A stretch of 64,000 nt of DNA, from assembly GCF_005747095.1 (NCBI RefSeq), contig NZ_SWLG01000003.1, positions 203,076-267,075 on the forward strand. The letters run 5' to 3'. Source of the stretch: Exobacillus caeni. GTDB lineage: Bacteria; Bacillota; Bacilli; Bacillales; Guptibacillaceae. This document shows positions 38,648-46,693 of the stretch, in pieces. Below the pieces are notes generated by a model, which saw nothing but the letters and a program-made list of their open reading frames with translations, was not told the DNA's origin and did not search any database. A program made the position numbers and the translations under genes. Positions within the stretch are counted from its first letter, which is position 1, and each line of letters opens with the position of its first letter.

Positions 38648-40276
38648 ATGAACTGGTTCAAAAATAGAAAGCTTCAAACGAAAATGTCAATGTTGATAGT
38701 TGGATTATTATTGGCGATCTTAATCCTGCTTGGGATGCTATTCAGTAGAATGGTAGAAACAACGCTGGAGGACCAGATAGGGAACCGTGCATTAACGCTA
38801 TCACAAACAGTTGCGAAAATGCCTGCAATAAAGAGAGCCTTTGAAACAGAAGATCCTTCAAAGATCATCCAGCCCCTGGTTGAGGAAATTCGTCAGAAAA
38901 CAGACGCGGAATTCATCGTCGTCGGTAATAATGAAGGGATCCGCTATTCACATCCGATTCCAGAACGCATTGGAAGAGCTATGGTTGGGGGAGACAGCAT
39001 CAGAGCGCTCGAGGAGGGTGAGTCATATGTTTCAAAAGCGGTTGGTTCACTTGGTCCATCGTTAAGAGGGAAAACACCGATTTTTGATGAAGATGGAAAT
39101 GTGATAGGTATTGTTTCAGTTGGTTTTTTAATAGATGATATTGAACATACGATTGATCAATATGAGTTTAAGGTTTTAACACTGATATTACTGACTTTGA
39201 TGGTTGGGTTGTTGGGCGCCACTTTAATTGCGAGAGGGTTTAAAAAATCTATCTTTGGTCTTGAACCCGCTGAAATCGGCAGTTTGTTCCTTGAGAAAAA
39301 TGCCATTCTTGAATCTATTCGGGAAGGAATAATTGCTATTAACCACAAGGGTAATATTACGATGGTCAATCAGGAGGCATATAAGATGCTTGATTTTAAT
39401 ACAAATGAAAGCTTAATAGGCAAAACGATTTTATCAGTATTACCAAACACAAAGATGCTGGAGGTGCTGCAAAACGGTGAATCCCAACATGATCGTGAAA
39501 TGCAAATAAATAATGATGATGTTATTGTCAACCGTATTCCGCTTATTCAAAATGAAACAGTTACCGGTGTTGTATCCAGTTTTAGAAAAAAGACAGATAT
39601 CGAAAAGCTTTCCCGGGAACTGTCCCAGGTTCAGAGTTATGCGAATGTACTTCGGTCTCAAACACATGAGTATTCGAACAAGTTATATACGATTCTAGGT
39701 TTAATACAACTTGGCAACTATCAAGAAGCGATCGATTTGATACAAAAAGAAGCGATTGGGTATCAAGAGATTATTCAGCTTCTTGTTGATGTTGTACCCG
39801 ACTCTAGAGTATCAGCTTTACTATTGGGAAAATTCAATCGGGCACACGAGCTTCATATTGAGTTAACCATAGATGAAGAAAGTAGTTTGAAGGATTTCCC
39901 TGAACAAATCAATAGGGAAAAACTCGTGATAATCCTTGGAAATTTATTAGATAATGCTATGGAAGCAGTACTGAATAGCGATGAGAAGCAAGTTCATCTT
40001 TTTATGACAGATATCGGTAATGACTTAATATTTGAGGTGGAAGATTCAGGAACAGGTATCCAGGATCAGGATGTAAGCAGGATTTTCGAAAGAGGGTTTA
40101 GCAGGAAGAAAGGTCATGATAGAGGGATCGGCCTTCATCTTGTTCAACGCTCTGTAGAAGATTTAGGGGGATATGTTACTGTTTCTGAAAGCAGGTTTGG
40201 CGGTGCTGCGTTTACAGTCGTTATTCCTAAAAAGGGGAGGGTGAGTAATGAAAGTAATCGAAGTATTAATCATTGA
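38648..40276 (+). CDS. CitA/DcuS-type sensor histidine kinase
   Basis: 542 residues. A membrane helix (about 13-35), an extracellular ligand domain of about 135 residues (single-CACHE type, as in CitA/DcuS sensors of C4 and C6 carboxylates), a second helix (about 174-192), a PAS domain (about 212-310), a Spo0B-like phosphoacceptor (SQTHEYSNKLYTILGLIQLG) and an ATPase domain (NLLDNAMEA, EDSGTGI, GIGLHLV). All catalytic motifs look intact. The start is ATG 48 bases into the open frame, after GGAGAGTG. It overlaps the response regulator by 29 bases. The neighbouring tctCBA genes suggest a tri- or dicarboxylate as signal. Confidence 0.88.
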   Translation: MNWFKNRKLQTKMSMLIVGLLLAILILLGMLFSRMVETTLEDQIGNRALTLSQTVAKMPAIKRAFETEDPSKIIQPLVEEIRQKTDAEFIVVGNNEGIRYSHPIPERIGRAMVGGDSIRALEEGESYVSKAVGSLGPSLRGKTPIFDEDGNVIGIVSVGFLIDDIEHTIDQYEFKVLTLILLTLMVGLLGATLIARGFKKSIFGLEPAEIGSLFLEKNAILESIREGIIAINHKGNITMVNQEAYKMLDFNTNESLIGKTILSVLPNTKMLEVLQNGESQHDREMQINNDDVIVNRIPLIQNETVTGVVSSFRKKTDIEKLSRELSQVQSYANVLRSQTHEYSNKLYTILGLIQLGNYQEAIDLIQKEAIGYQEIIQLLVDVVPDSRVSALLLGKFNRAHELHIELTIDEESSLKDFPEQINREKLVIILGNLLDNAMEAVLNSDEKQVHLFMTDIGNDLIFEVEDSGTGIQDQDVSRIFERGFSRKKGHDRGIGLHLVQRSVEDLGGYVTVSESRFGGAAFTVVIPKKGRVSNESNRSINH

Positions 40277-40936
40277 GGACGATGTGCGAATAGCCGAGAT
40301 CAACCGCAGATTTACAGAGAAAATAGCAGGCTGTACGGTGACCGGTGTTGCTACAAGTATTGAAGAAGGTAAAGAACTGTTGGAAATTTTAAATCCGGAC
40401 CTTGTTTTGCTCGACGTTTATTTTCCGGACGGGGAAGGGATCGAATTGCTATGGCATATTCGACAGCGAAATAAATCAACCGATGTCATTATGATAACTG
40501 CTGCTAAAGAGGTAGACTCGATTCAGGAAGCTCTAAGAGGCGGAGCGATCGATTATATTATTAAGCCGGTAATATTTGCTCGCTTTCAGAAAACGATTGA
40601 AAACTTTAAAAAACACCGAATGAAGTTAGAAAGCCAGAAAACCCTTGAACAGGAAGAGGTTGATCAGTTGTTTTTAAGAAAAAGAGATAAAGAGCATCTA
40701 TCCTTCGAACAGAACGTGCCAAAAGGATCGATCCATTGACATTGTCAAAAATTACTGATTTTATGGGGAAGCATTATAACAGGGGTGTCACTGCTGAAGA
40801 ACTTGGAATAAAGATAGGGGCTAGCAGAACGACTGCAAGAAGATATCTGGAATATCTAGTTTCATCTAACAAGGCTAAAGCTGACCTTTCTTACGGAACC
40901 GTAGGAAGACCTGAACGGCGTTACTTTTCAGTTTAA
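40248..40936 (+). pseudogene. CitB/DcuR-type response regulator split by a -1 frameshift
   Basis: The receiver domain (about 1-120) is complete: acidic pocket IIEDD, phosphoacceptor Asp in LLDVYFPDG, Thr/Ala switch in MITAA, Lys in YIIKPV. The frame stops at TGA 40737-40739 after 163 codons. The expected continuation lies in the -1 frame from about 40727: IDPLTLSKITDF, then the helix-turn-helix VTAEELGIKIGASRTTARRYLEYL and the family C-terminus VGRPERRYFSV, ending at 40936. Together they equal a normal regulator of about 229 residues. One base is missing near CCAAAAGGATC (40719-40729). It could be a true pseudogene, a sequencing error in the short A-run, or recoding. Confidence 0.85.
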
Positions 40937-40952
40937 TAGAAAAGTAACGCCG
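40916..40952. other. Palindrome between convergent genes
   Basis: A perfect 14-bp inverted repeat CGGCGTTACTTTTC/GAAAAGTAACGCCG with a nine-base loop contains the regulator's stop codon and lies 24 bases from the end of tctA. Neither side has a clear T-run, so it may be a weak bidirectional terminator. Confidence 0.55.
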
Positions 40953-40975
40953 GCCTGTTTAATGACAATTTTTCT

Positions 40976-42493
40976 CTATGCAGATAAATCATTATTGTTG
41001 TTCAGATTGCCTTTTTTCGAAAGCTTCCCTTTTAATATTGGAAAGGTGAGTGAAAATAGAGAAATAACAAGCAATGATACGGTTACAGGACTTTCAGAAA
41101 ATACTCCATAGTTTCCGTTAGAAATAGTTAAAGCCTGCCTGAATGATTGCTCCATCATACCGCCTAAAATAAACGCTAAAATAAGCGGAGCGGCTGGGAA
41201 AGAAAACATTCTCATTAAATATCCAAGTACGCCAAAGCCAAGCAATAGATAGAGGTCAAACGTACTGAAACTAACACCGTATACGCCTATCATACAGAAA
41301 ACGATAACAAGAGAAATTAGCAATGCCTTTGGAATATAAAGAATCTTGGCGATAAACGGGATCAAAGGCAAATTTAAAATTAATAGAAAGACGTTACCAA
41401 GGTACATACTTGCGATGACTCCCCAGAAAACATCGGGGTGATCTGTCAGCATCAATGGTCCTGGTTGAACACCTACGACAAGCAGAGCTCCTAACAATAC
41501 TGCTGTTGTACCGGATCCTGGTATTCCCAACGTCAACAACGGAACAAAAGCACCGCTTGTTGCAGCGTTATTAGAAGTTTCCGGTGCTGCAAGCCCTTTG
41601 ATGTTTCCCTTTCCAAATGAAGAAGGATCTTTCGAGATTTTCTTTTCGGACAAGTAAGACATAAAGGAAGCGATCGTTGCACCTGCACCAGGTAAAACGC
41701 CAAGAATAAAACCGAGTACAGAATGCCGTGCAATCGGACCAGAGATTTCTTTTGCTTCACTTCTGGTAATCTTAAGGCTTCCGACGCTCTGATCTCCTTC
41801 GAACATTTTCTTTTTACGAGTTAAAATAAGTGAGCAGACTTCAGCTAATGCAAAAAGACCGAGTGCGATAATCAAGAAATCGATTCCTTCCAGCAAGTTT
41901 GGATTTCCGAATGTGAACCGTTGTGTACCAGTCTGCTGATCGATTCCGATTGTCGCTATAATTAATCCGAACGTTGCTGAAATAAGGGCTTTCGTAGTGG
42001 AGCCTTCCGATAAACTTGCAATGGCCGTTAATCCAAGAAGCATGAGAGCAAAATACTCGGTCGGGCCAAATGAGACGGCAAAGTCAGCCATAATTGGAGC
42101 CACAAGCATTAAAGCAACAACACTAATCGTTCCGCCTGCAAAGGAACAAATCGCTGCGATTGCAAGTGCTTTGCCGGCTTTACCCTGTTTAGCTAATGGA
42201 TATCCATCGAAGGAAGTCGCAACAGTCCCTGATATCCCGGGGGCATTTAACAGTATAGAAGAAGTCGATCCTCCAAAAACTGCACCGTAATAAACGCCTG
42301 CCATCAAAATTAGAGCCGAAGCAGGGTCCATACCGTAGCTGAGTGGAATCATGATGGCAATTGCGGAGATTGGTCCCAATCCCGGGAGCATTCCGATAAG
42401 TGTTCCGGCAAGGACGCCGATAAATACGAATAATATGTTTTGGAATGTTAACACGACTTGAAACCCATAGAGCATGTTATTTAGTGTTTCCAA
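40976..42493 (-). CDS. tctA: Tripartite tricarboxylate transporter, large subunit TctA
   Basis: 505 residues, about eleven to twelve membrane segments. The family signature GMLPGLGPISAIAIMIPLSYGMDP lies near the N-terminus, with its half-repeat GVLPGAGATIASFMSYL and PLLTLGIPGSGTTAVLLGALL in the middle. TctA is the ion-coupled channel that, with TctB and the binding protein TctC, imports citrate or related carboxylates. It overlaps tctB by 13 bases. The order is tctC-tctB-tctA on the minus strand. Confidence 0.93.
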   Translation of the reverse strand: METLNNMLYGFQVVLTFQNILFVFIGVLAGTLIGMLPGLGPISAIAIMIPLSYGMDPASALILMAGVYYGAVFGGSTSSILLNAPGISGTVATSFDGYPLAKQGKAGKALAIAAICSFAGGTISVVALMLVAPIMADFAVSFGPTEYFALMLLGLTAIASLSEGSTTKALISATFGLIIATIGIDQQTGTQRFTFGNPNLLEGIDFLIIALGLFALAEVCSLILTRKKKMFEGDQSVGSLKITRSEAKEISGPIARHSVLGFILGVLPGAGATIASFMSYLSEKKISKDPSSFGKGNIKGLAAPETSNNAATSGAFVPLLTLGIPGSGTTAVLLGALLVVGVQPGPLMLTDHPDVFWGVIASMYLGNVFLLILNLPLIPFIAKILYIPKALLISLVIVFCMIGVYGVSFSTFDLYLLLGFGVLGYLMRMFSFPAAPLILAFILGGMMEQSFRQALTISNGNYGVFSESPVTVSLLVISLFSLTFPILKGKLSKKGNLNNNNDLSA

Positions 42494-42954
42494 GCTAAGC
42501 CCTCCTTTCTAGAATGGCAGTATTCCTGTGGAAGATAGATTTGAAGTAAGTAGTTAAAAGAAAAATAAAGTACTACTGTAAATCCTAATGAGACGGAAAT
42601 AATCGATTTCCAGTTTGTATAACCGAGAATGCGAGAAGTGACGATTAAAAAAATAATCGTTGTTAGTAAGAACCCTAGAAATTCAAACAATAAAATATAG
42701 CCCAGGATTAATCCGAAAACAGAAAGCAGAATGGCCACTTCTTCTTTTTTTAGTTTAAAAGCCGGTTTTTCATGAGGACTTTGAAAAAACAACAGGACCG
42801 ATAATATCGCTAATAAAACACCAAGCCCTTTCGGAAGTGCATCAGCATCAACGATTGAATATGAAAAAGCAGGCAATCGGTAGCTGGCAATTAAATAGAT
42901 GATGGCAAAAACAAACAGTACAATCGATACTTTCCGATCAATACTTTTTAACAT
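42481..42954 (-). CDS. tctB: Tripartite tricarboxylate transporter, small subunit TctB
   Basis: 157 residues with four membrane helices. The N-terminal helix is followed by SYSIVDADALPKGLG, a feature of TctB proteins (Pro after a conserved acidic turn). It partners TctA. TctB sequences diverge strongly, so the assignment leans on position, size and topology. Its start is 66 bases from the tctC stop. Confidence 0.87.
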   Translation of the reverse strand: MLKSIDRKVSIVLFVFAIIYLIASYRLPAFSYSIVDADALPKGLGVLLAILSVLLFFQSPHEKPAFKLKKEEVAILLSVFGLILGYILLFEFLGFLLTTIIFLIVTSRILGYTNWKSIISVSLGFTVVLYFSFNYLLQIYLPQEYCHSRKEGLAWKH

Positions 42955-43020
42955 TTGGTAACACCTGCCTTTAAAAGAGGGGAAGGCCAGCCTGAAGCCA
43001 ACCTTCCGTTATTGACTTGC

Positions 43021-44052
43021 TTATTTTTTTAAACCAACTTCATTCATCAATTCTTCCATTGTTTTATATTCTTCATCTAAAAACTTCTTGAATTCCTCAC
43101 TGGACATATAGTTATCATTCCAGCCAAAATTATCTCGTTGTTCTTTCCATTCATCTGTCTCCATCATCTCTTTGATCGCGTTTTCATAGTAAGCAACCGC
43201 TTCCGGGTCCATGTCTTTTGGTCCCATGAAACCGCGCCAGACAACAAATTGATCATCGATTCCCTGTTCTTTTAAGGTTTTAAACTCAGATACTGTTTCG
43301 CCTTCGAGCGGTTCTGGAGCGGTGATCGCCAGTACTTTAACTTTTCCAGCTCTTGCTTGTTCAGTTGCTTCTGCAAGACCTGTAGAATAGACATCAACTT
43401 TTCCGCCTAGAAGCATACTCATGCCGCTTCCATCCTGTGCAGAAACGTATTTTAATCGTTTTACATCGACGCCCCCGGCTTTAACGGCTTTTACAAACTG
43501 CATATGGTCCATGCTTCCGGGTGCAGAGTCACCAACAACCGAAATAGATTGCGGGTCTTCTTTCAATGCTTCAATAAGATCGTTCATATTGTTGTAAGGC
43601 GAATCAGCAGAAACTACGAATGCTGCATAGTCAGCGATAACACCTGCAATCGGGGTGAAATCATTGTGCCCTAAATCAGACTGTCCATTTAACGGAACGA
43701 AAAGGATTGGCGGCGATGTTACGAAAAGGGTATGGTTTCCGCCTTTTTTATCAACGTAAGCCCAGCCTACTGCTCCACCGCCACCTGGCTTGTTAACTAC
43801 CGCCAGTCGCTTATCAATAATATTTGTTTGTTCCATAACCTTAGAAACTGTACGTGCTGTCGTATCCCAACCGCCGCCCGCTCCTGCTGGGGCGATCACT
43901 TCAATTGGCTTTTCAGGCTTCCAGTCATCTGTTGCCTGACCATCGTTGCCGTTGTTTCCGCTGTTACCTGAAGATTGATTGCTTCCACACGCGCTTAGAA
44001 CCAGAGCAATGACCAGAACTAATGAAAACAGTAAACTTCTTTTGTTGAACAA
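43021..44052 (-). CDS. tctC: Tricarboxylate-binding lipoprotein TctC
   Basis: 343 residues: lipobox LSAC (Cys near 22), Gly/Asn-rich linker, then a Bug/TctC-type binding fold with the typical beta-hairpin contact APAGAGGGWD and VVNKPGGGGAVGW, later SVVGDSAPGS. Many such proteins exist in beta-proteobacteria; Gram-positive copies are fewer and usually lie with tctAB, as here. The start is TTG 44052, eight bases after GGAGGAG. Ligand unknown: citrate, tartrate or similar. A cre-like site lies upstream. Confidence 0.92.
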   Translation of the reverse strand: MFNKRSLLFSLVLVIALVLSACGSNQSSGNSGNNGNDGQATDDWKPEKPIEVIAPAGAGGGWDTTARTVSKVMEQTNIIDKRLAVVNKPGGGGAVGWAYVDKKGGNHTLFVTSPPILFVPLNGQSDLGHNDFTPIAGVIADYAAFVVSADSPYNNMNDLIEALKEDPQSISVVGDSAPGSMDHMQFVKAVKAGGVDVKRLKYVSAQDGSGMSMLLGGKVDVYSTGLAEATEQARAGKVKVLAITAPEPLEGETVSEFKTLKEQGIDDQFVVWRGFMGPKDMDPEAVAYYENAIKEMMETDEWKEQRDNFGWNDNYMSSEEFKKFLDEEYKTMEELMNEVGLKK

Positions 44053-44074
44053 TGTTAGATCTCCTCCTACTTTT

Positions 44075-44088
44075 TGTAATCGCTTTCA
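44075..44088 (-). promoter_or_regulatory. cre-like CcpA site upstream of tctC
   Basis: TGTAATCGCTTTCA agrees with the cre consensus TGWAARCGYTWNCW at 13 of 14 positions. It lies 23 bases before the tctC start, where CcpA would block transcription. The consensus is degenerate, but carbon repression of a carboxylate importer is expected. Confidence 0.55.
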
Positions 44089-44223
44089 AACGATATCTCC
44101 ACTATAAATGACAATTTAGCGAATTTTAAGAAAACGTAAATAAGCTCTATTTATTCCATTCTGGGTATTTTGTTCATAATGTTCACGGGGGGATAATTTG
44201 AAAATGGGAAAAGCATTGAACAC

Positions 44224-44255
44224 AAAAAAGAACAACAGACAAATGTCCGTTGTTC
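44224..44255 (-). terminator. Terminator of map
   Basis: On the minus strand the stem GAACAACGGACA/TGTCTGTTGTTC (one non-Watson-Crick pair) is followed by TTTTTT, 44 bases after the map stop. Confidence 0.75.
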
Positions 44256-44298
44256 GAGAATTGTTTCCGTTTCTTTTTTGTATCACATATCCGGCCAG

Positions 44299-45051
44299 TT
44301 ATTCATCCTGCTCTGTCAAAATCAGCGGACCTTCACTCGTGATAGCGATCGTATGCTCATACTGGGCAGAAAGCTCTCCGTCTACTGTCCTGGCTGTCCA
44401 GCCGTTATCACCCATGATGCTGTGATAGAGGCCGAGGTTCAGCATCGGTTCTACCGTAATAACCATACCTTCTTTTAACCGTGGACCAGTTCCGGATGTT
44501 CCATAGTGAGGGATCATCGGCTGTTCATGCAGTGTTGGGCCGATGCCATGTCCTGAGAAGTCTCTAACTACAGAAAGGCCGTGGCCTTCAGCAAAGGTTT
44601 GAATCGCGTGGCCGATATCGCCTATCCTGTTTCCTTCTACGCATTGCTCGATGCCGATATAAAGCGCTTCTTTGGTTAGTTTTAAAAGTCTGTCTGCTTC
44701 TTCAGATACATTTCCGACACGGTATGACCATGCAGAATCCGCAAGTCCTCCGCGGTAGTTCACGACCATGTCGACCGTAACAATATCCCCTTCTTTAAGA
44801 GGGGTGTTTCTCGGGAAGCCGTGGCAAATTTCGTCGTTAATGGAAGCGCATGTTGCATATTCATAGCCATGGAATCCTTTTTGCTCGGGGGTTGCGTCAT
44901 GTTTTTTGAGGTATGCTTCAACGAATTCGTTGATTTCTATCGTCGTGATACCTGGCTTTATCATTTTAGCGATTTCTTTATGGCAGTTAGCGAGAATTGT
45001 CCCCGCTTCATTCATTAGTTCGATTTCACGTTTTGTTTTTCGATTGATCAA
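44299..45051 (-). CDS. map: Type I methionine aminopeptidase
   Basis: 250 residues of the M24 pita-bread fold. Metal ligands are visible: Asp in DMVVNYRGGLADSAW (two Asp), His in FSGHGIG, Glu in ITVEPML and Glu in QYEHTIAI. It removes initiator Met. The place away from the adk-map-infA ribosomal cluster and the 250-residue length suggest an accessory copy like B. subtilis YflG; the main copy would be elsewhere. The start is TTG 45051, six bases after GAGGTGAG. A hairpin repeat lies in the 300 bases upstream; I see no gene there. Confidence 0.92.
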   Translation of the reverse strand: MINRKTKREIELMNEAGTILANCHKEIAKMIKPGITTIEINEFVEAYLKKHDATPEQKGFHGYEYATCASINDEICHGFPRNTPLKEGDIVTVDMVVNYRGGLADSAWSYRVGNVSEEADRLLKLTKEALYIGIEQCVEGNRIGDIGHAIQTFAEGHGLSVVRDFSGHGIGPTLHEQPMIPHYGTSGTGPRLKEGMVITVEPMLNLGLYHSIMGDNGWTARTVDGELSAQYEHTIAITSEGPLILTEQDE

Positions 45052-45128
45052 TTAGACTCACCTCGTTTATTAGTCTACGTTATTGAGCGGTGGAAAGCGA
45101 CTATGTTGATGTGGGAATAGGCACATTA

Positions 45129-45224
45129 TTGCTCTCCGGGGGCGCCTCATTGGGGACATAGCTTCTTACATGCGAGCATGACGCAGCTATTCCCCAATGA
45201 GTCTGGTCGCTTCGCTCTGTGGTC
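45129..45224 (+). repeat. Modular hairpin repeat, copy 3
   Basis: TTGCTCTCC (45129-45137), then a long hairpin with arms CTCATTGGGG/CCCCAATGAG (45146-45155, 45192-45201) and ATAGCT/AGCTAT around an apex (45161-45183) identical over 23 bases to copy 2, then TCGCTTCGCTCT joined directly to GTGGTC. The AT-rich hairpin and GGAGAGCAA module are missing, as if deleted between the two TCGCTTCG words of the complete form. It lies between cax and map. Confidence 0.8.
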
Positions 45225-45311
45225 TTAATTTTTAAAAGGCTTAAAATAACTCCCAAAAATTGCTTACAGTTTTTTTATCCAAAAATCATTTTACCAGATT
45301 GCAGATATAAA

Positions 45312-45341
45312 TGAAAAACTGCCTGGGAGGCCAGGCAGTTT
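45312..45341 (-). terminator. Terminator of cax
   Basis: A perfect 11-bp stem AAACTGCCTGG/CCAGGCAGTTT with a four-base loop. On the minus strand it ends in TTTTT, 14 bases after the cax stop. Confidence 0.85.
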
Positions 45342-45354
45342 AGTGTATGTTTTT

Positions 45355-46410
45355 TTACAACATATAAAATCCGATTCCCATGATCACATACGCAGCTAGG
45401 AGGGTCATTCCTTCAAACCAGTTCGTTTCGCCGTCGTTTGCAATGACGACTGTAAGGAGAACAGCTGAGCCCATTGCGATTAGTTCTGGTAGTGTGAAGA
45501 TGAGTGACATGTTAACCGGAAAGAAAATCGAAATTAAAACGAGCAATGGTGCGACGAACAATGCGATTTGAAGGGTAGAACCAACTGCGATTTCAACCGC
45601 AACGTCCATTTTGTCTTTAAACGCCATAATAACCGCAGAAGCATGCTCCGCGGCATTCCCAACAATCGCTACGATAATGATCCCGATAAACAATTCACTC
45701 CAGCCAAATGTTTCACCCACGGTTTCGAACGTATGTACAAGGCTCTCGGATACATACGCAACTGCAACTGTTGCCAGAGCAAGTATACCAATAGATTTTC
45801 CTTTACTCCATTCCGGCTCTTCATGTTCTTCTGTTGATTCTTCCCCACGCTGGTATACCCCTCGGTGAGTGACGAGTTTAAAGAACAAAGCAGCAAGGTA
45901 GAGTATTATCAAAATAATGGAAATTCCAACACTCAGGTTGAATGACTTTGTCTCAGTCATCTCCATTGAAAATACTTCTGGAATAACAAACGCAACTATC
46001 ACTGCAAACATTAACAGCCCCGAGTTATGGCGGGCATCATGAACATTAAAGTGCTGCCTTTTGTATTTTATTCCGCCTATAAAAAAGGATAGTCCAGCAA
46101 CGAGCAGAAGGTTTCCTAGTACAGAACCTGTAAGAGATGCGAGAACAATTCCGATAAGTCCTTCTTTTAGTGCGAAAATAGAGATGATCAGCTCGACGGC
46201 GTTTCCGAATGTAGCATTCAACAGTCCCCCGATTCTCGGCCCGGCAATTACAGCAAGGCTTTCCGTAGCCCTTCCCATGTATGCGGCAAGCGATACGATC
46301 GTTAAGCAATAGATGATAAACATTAGTGTTTGTGACCAGTGCATCAAGCTGCCGATTACAGACAGCGGCACCCCTGCGATAACCATTAGAAAAAAGATTT
46401 TGTTCGTCAT
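45355..46410 (-). CDS. cax: Ca2+/H+ exchanger (CAX family)
   Basis: 351 residues with eleven membrane segments and the two inverted alpha-repeats of cation/proton exchangers: GGLLNATFGNAVELIISIFAL in the first half and VGNAAEHASAVIMAFKDKMDVA in the second, with the Glu residues that bind Ca2+. It resembles B. subtilis YfkE/ChaA. It exports calcium using the proton gradient. The start is ATG 46410 after AGGAAAGG; the in-frame TTG 46419 lies too close to that site. Confidence 0.94.
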   Translation of the reverse strand: MTNKIFFLMVIAGVPLSVIGSLMHWSQTLMFIIYCLTIVSLAAYMGRATESLAVIAGPRIGGLLNATFGNAVELIISIFALKEGLIGIVLASLTGSVLGNLLLVAGLSFFIGGIKYKRQHFNVHDARHNSGLLMFAVIVAFVIPEVFSMEMTETKSFNLSVGISIILIILYLAALFFKLVTHRGVYQRGEESTEEHEEPEWSKGKSIGILALATVAVAYVSESLVHTFETVGETFGWSELFIGIIIVAIVGNAAEHASAVIMAFKDKMDVAVEIAVGSTLQIALFVAPLLVLISIFFPVNMSLIFTLPELIAMGSAVLLTVVIANDGETNWFEGMTLLAAYVIMGIGFYML

Positions 46411-46602
46411 GTTCCACAACCTTTCCTGAGTACATTGCCTGCTTTTTTAAGATACACTACCCTTATTATAGGTTTCCAAATCAGTATAAAAAAGCCATTT
46501 TTTAGCGGGAAAACTTTATTTTTAAACAAACGTTTGATTAACATATGAAACTCAAGGAAAATAGTATAAAGACAGAGAATTGCAAAGGATAATAGTTAGT
46601 CG

Positions 46603-46631
46603 TTGACGGTATTTTAAAAGACGTGTAAACT
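46603..46631 (+). promoter_or_regulatory. Promoter of the his operon
   Basis: TTGACG (46603-46608) and TAAACT (46626-46631) are 17 bases apart and lie 63 bases before hisZ. The leader is too short for a T-box and shows no terminator, so attenuation control is not evident. Confidence 0.6.
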
Positions 46632-46693
46632 ACATAATAAGTTCTTTATTTTGCTATCACATTAGCGAACTAAAGTATTGGAGGCGGATAAAA

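Noticed and set aside
46527..46536. CAAACGTTTG palindrome upstream of hisZ
   Set aside because: A 10-base palindrome resembling TetR-type operators, but no such regulator is nearby and chance occurrence is likely.
46632..46693. T-box or attenuator for the his operon
   Set aside because: The leader is only about 60 bases, with no specifier stem, T-box sequence or terminator.
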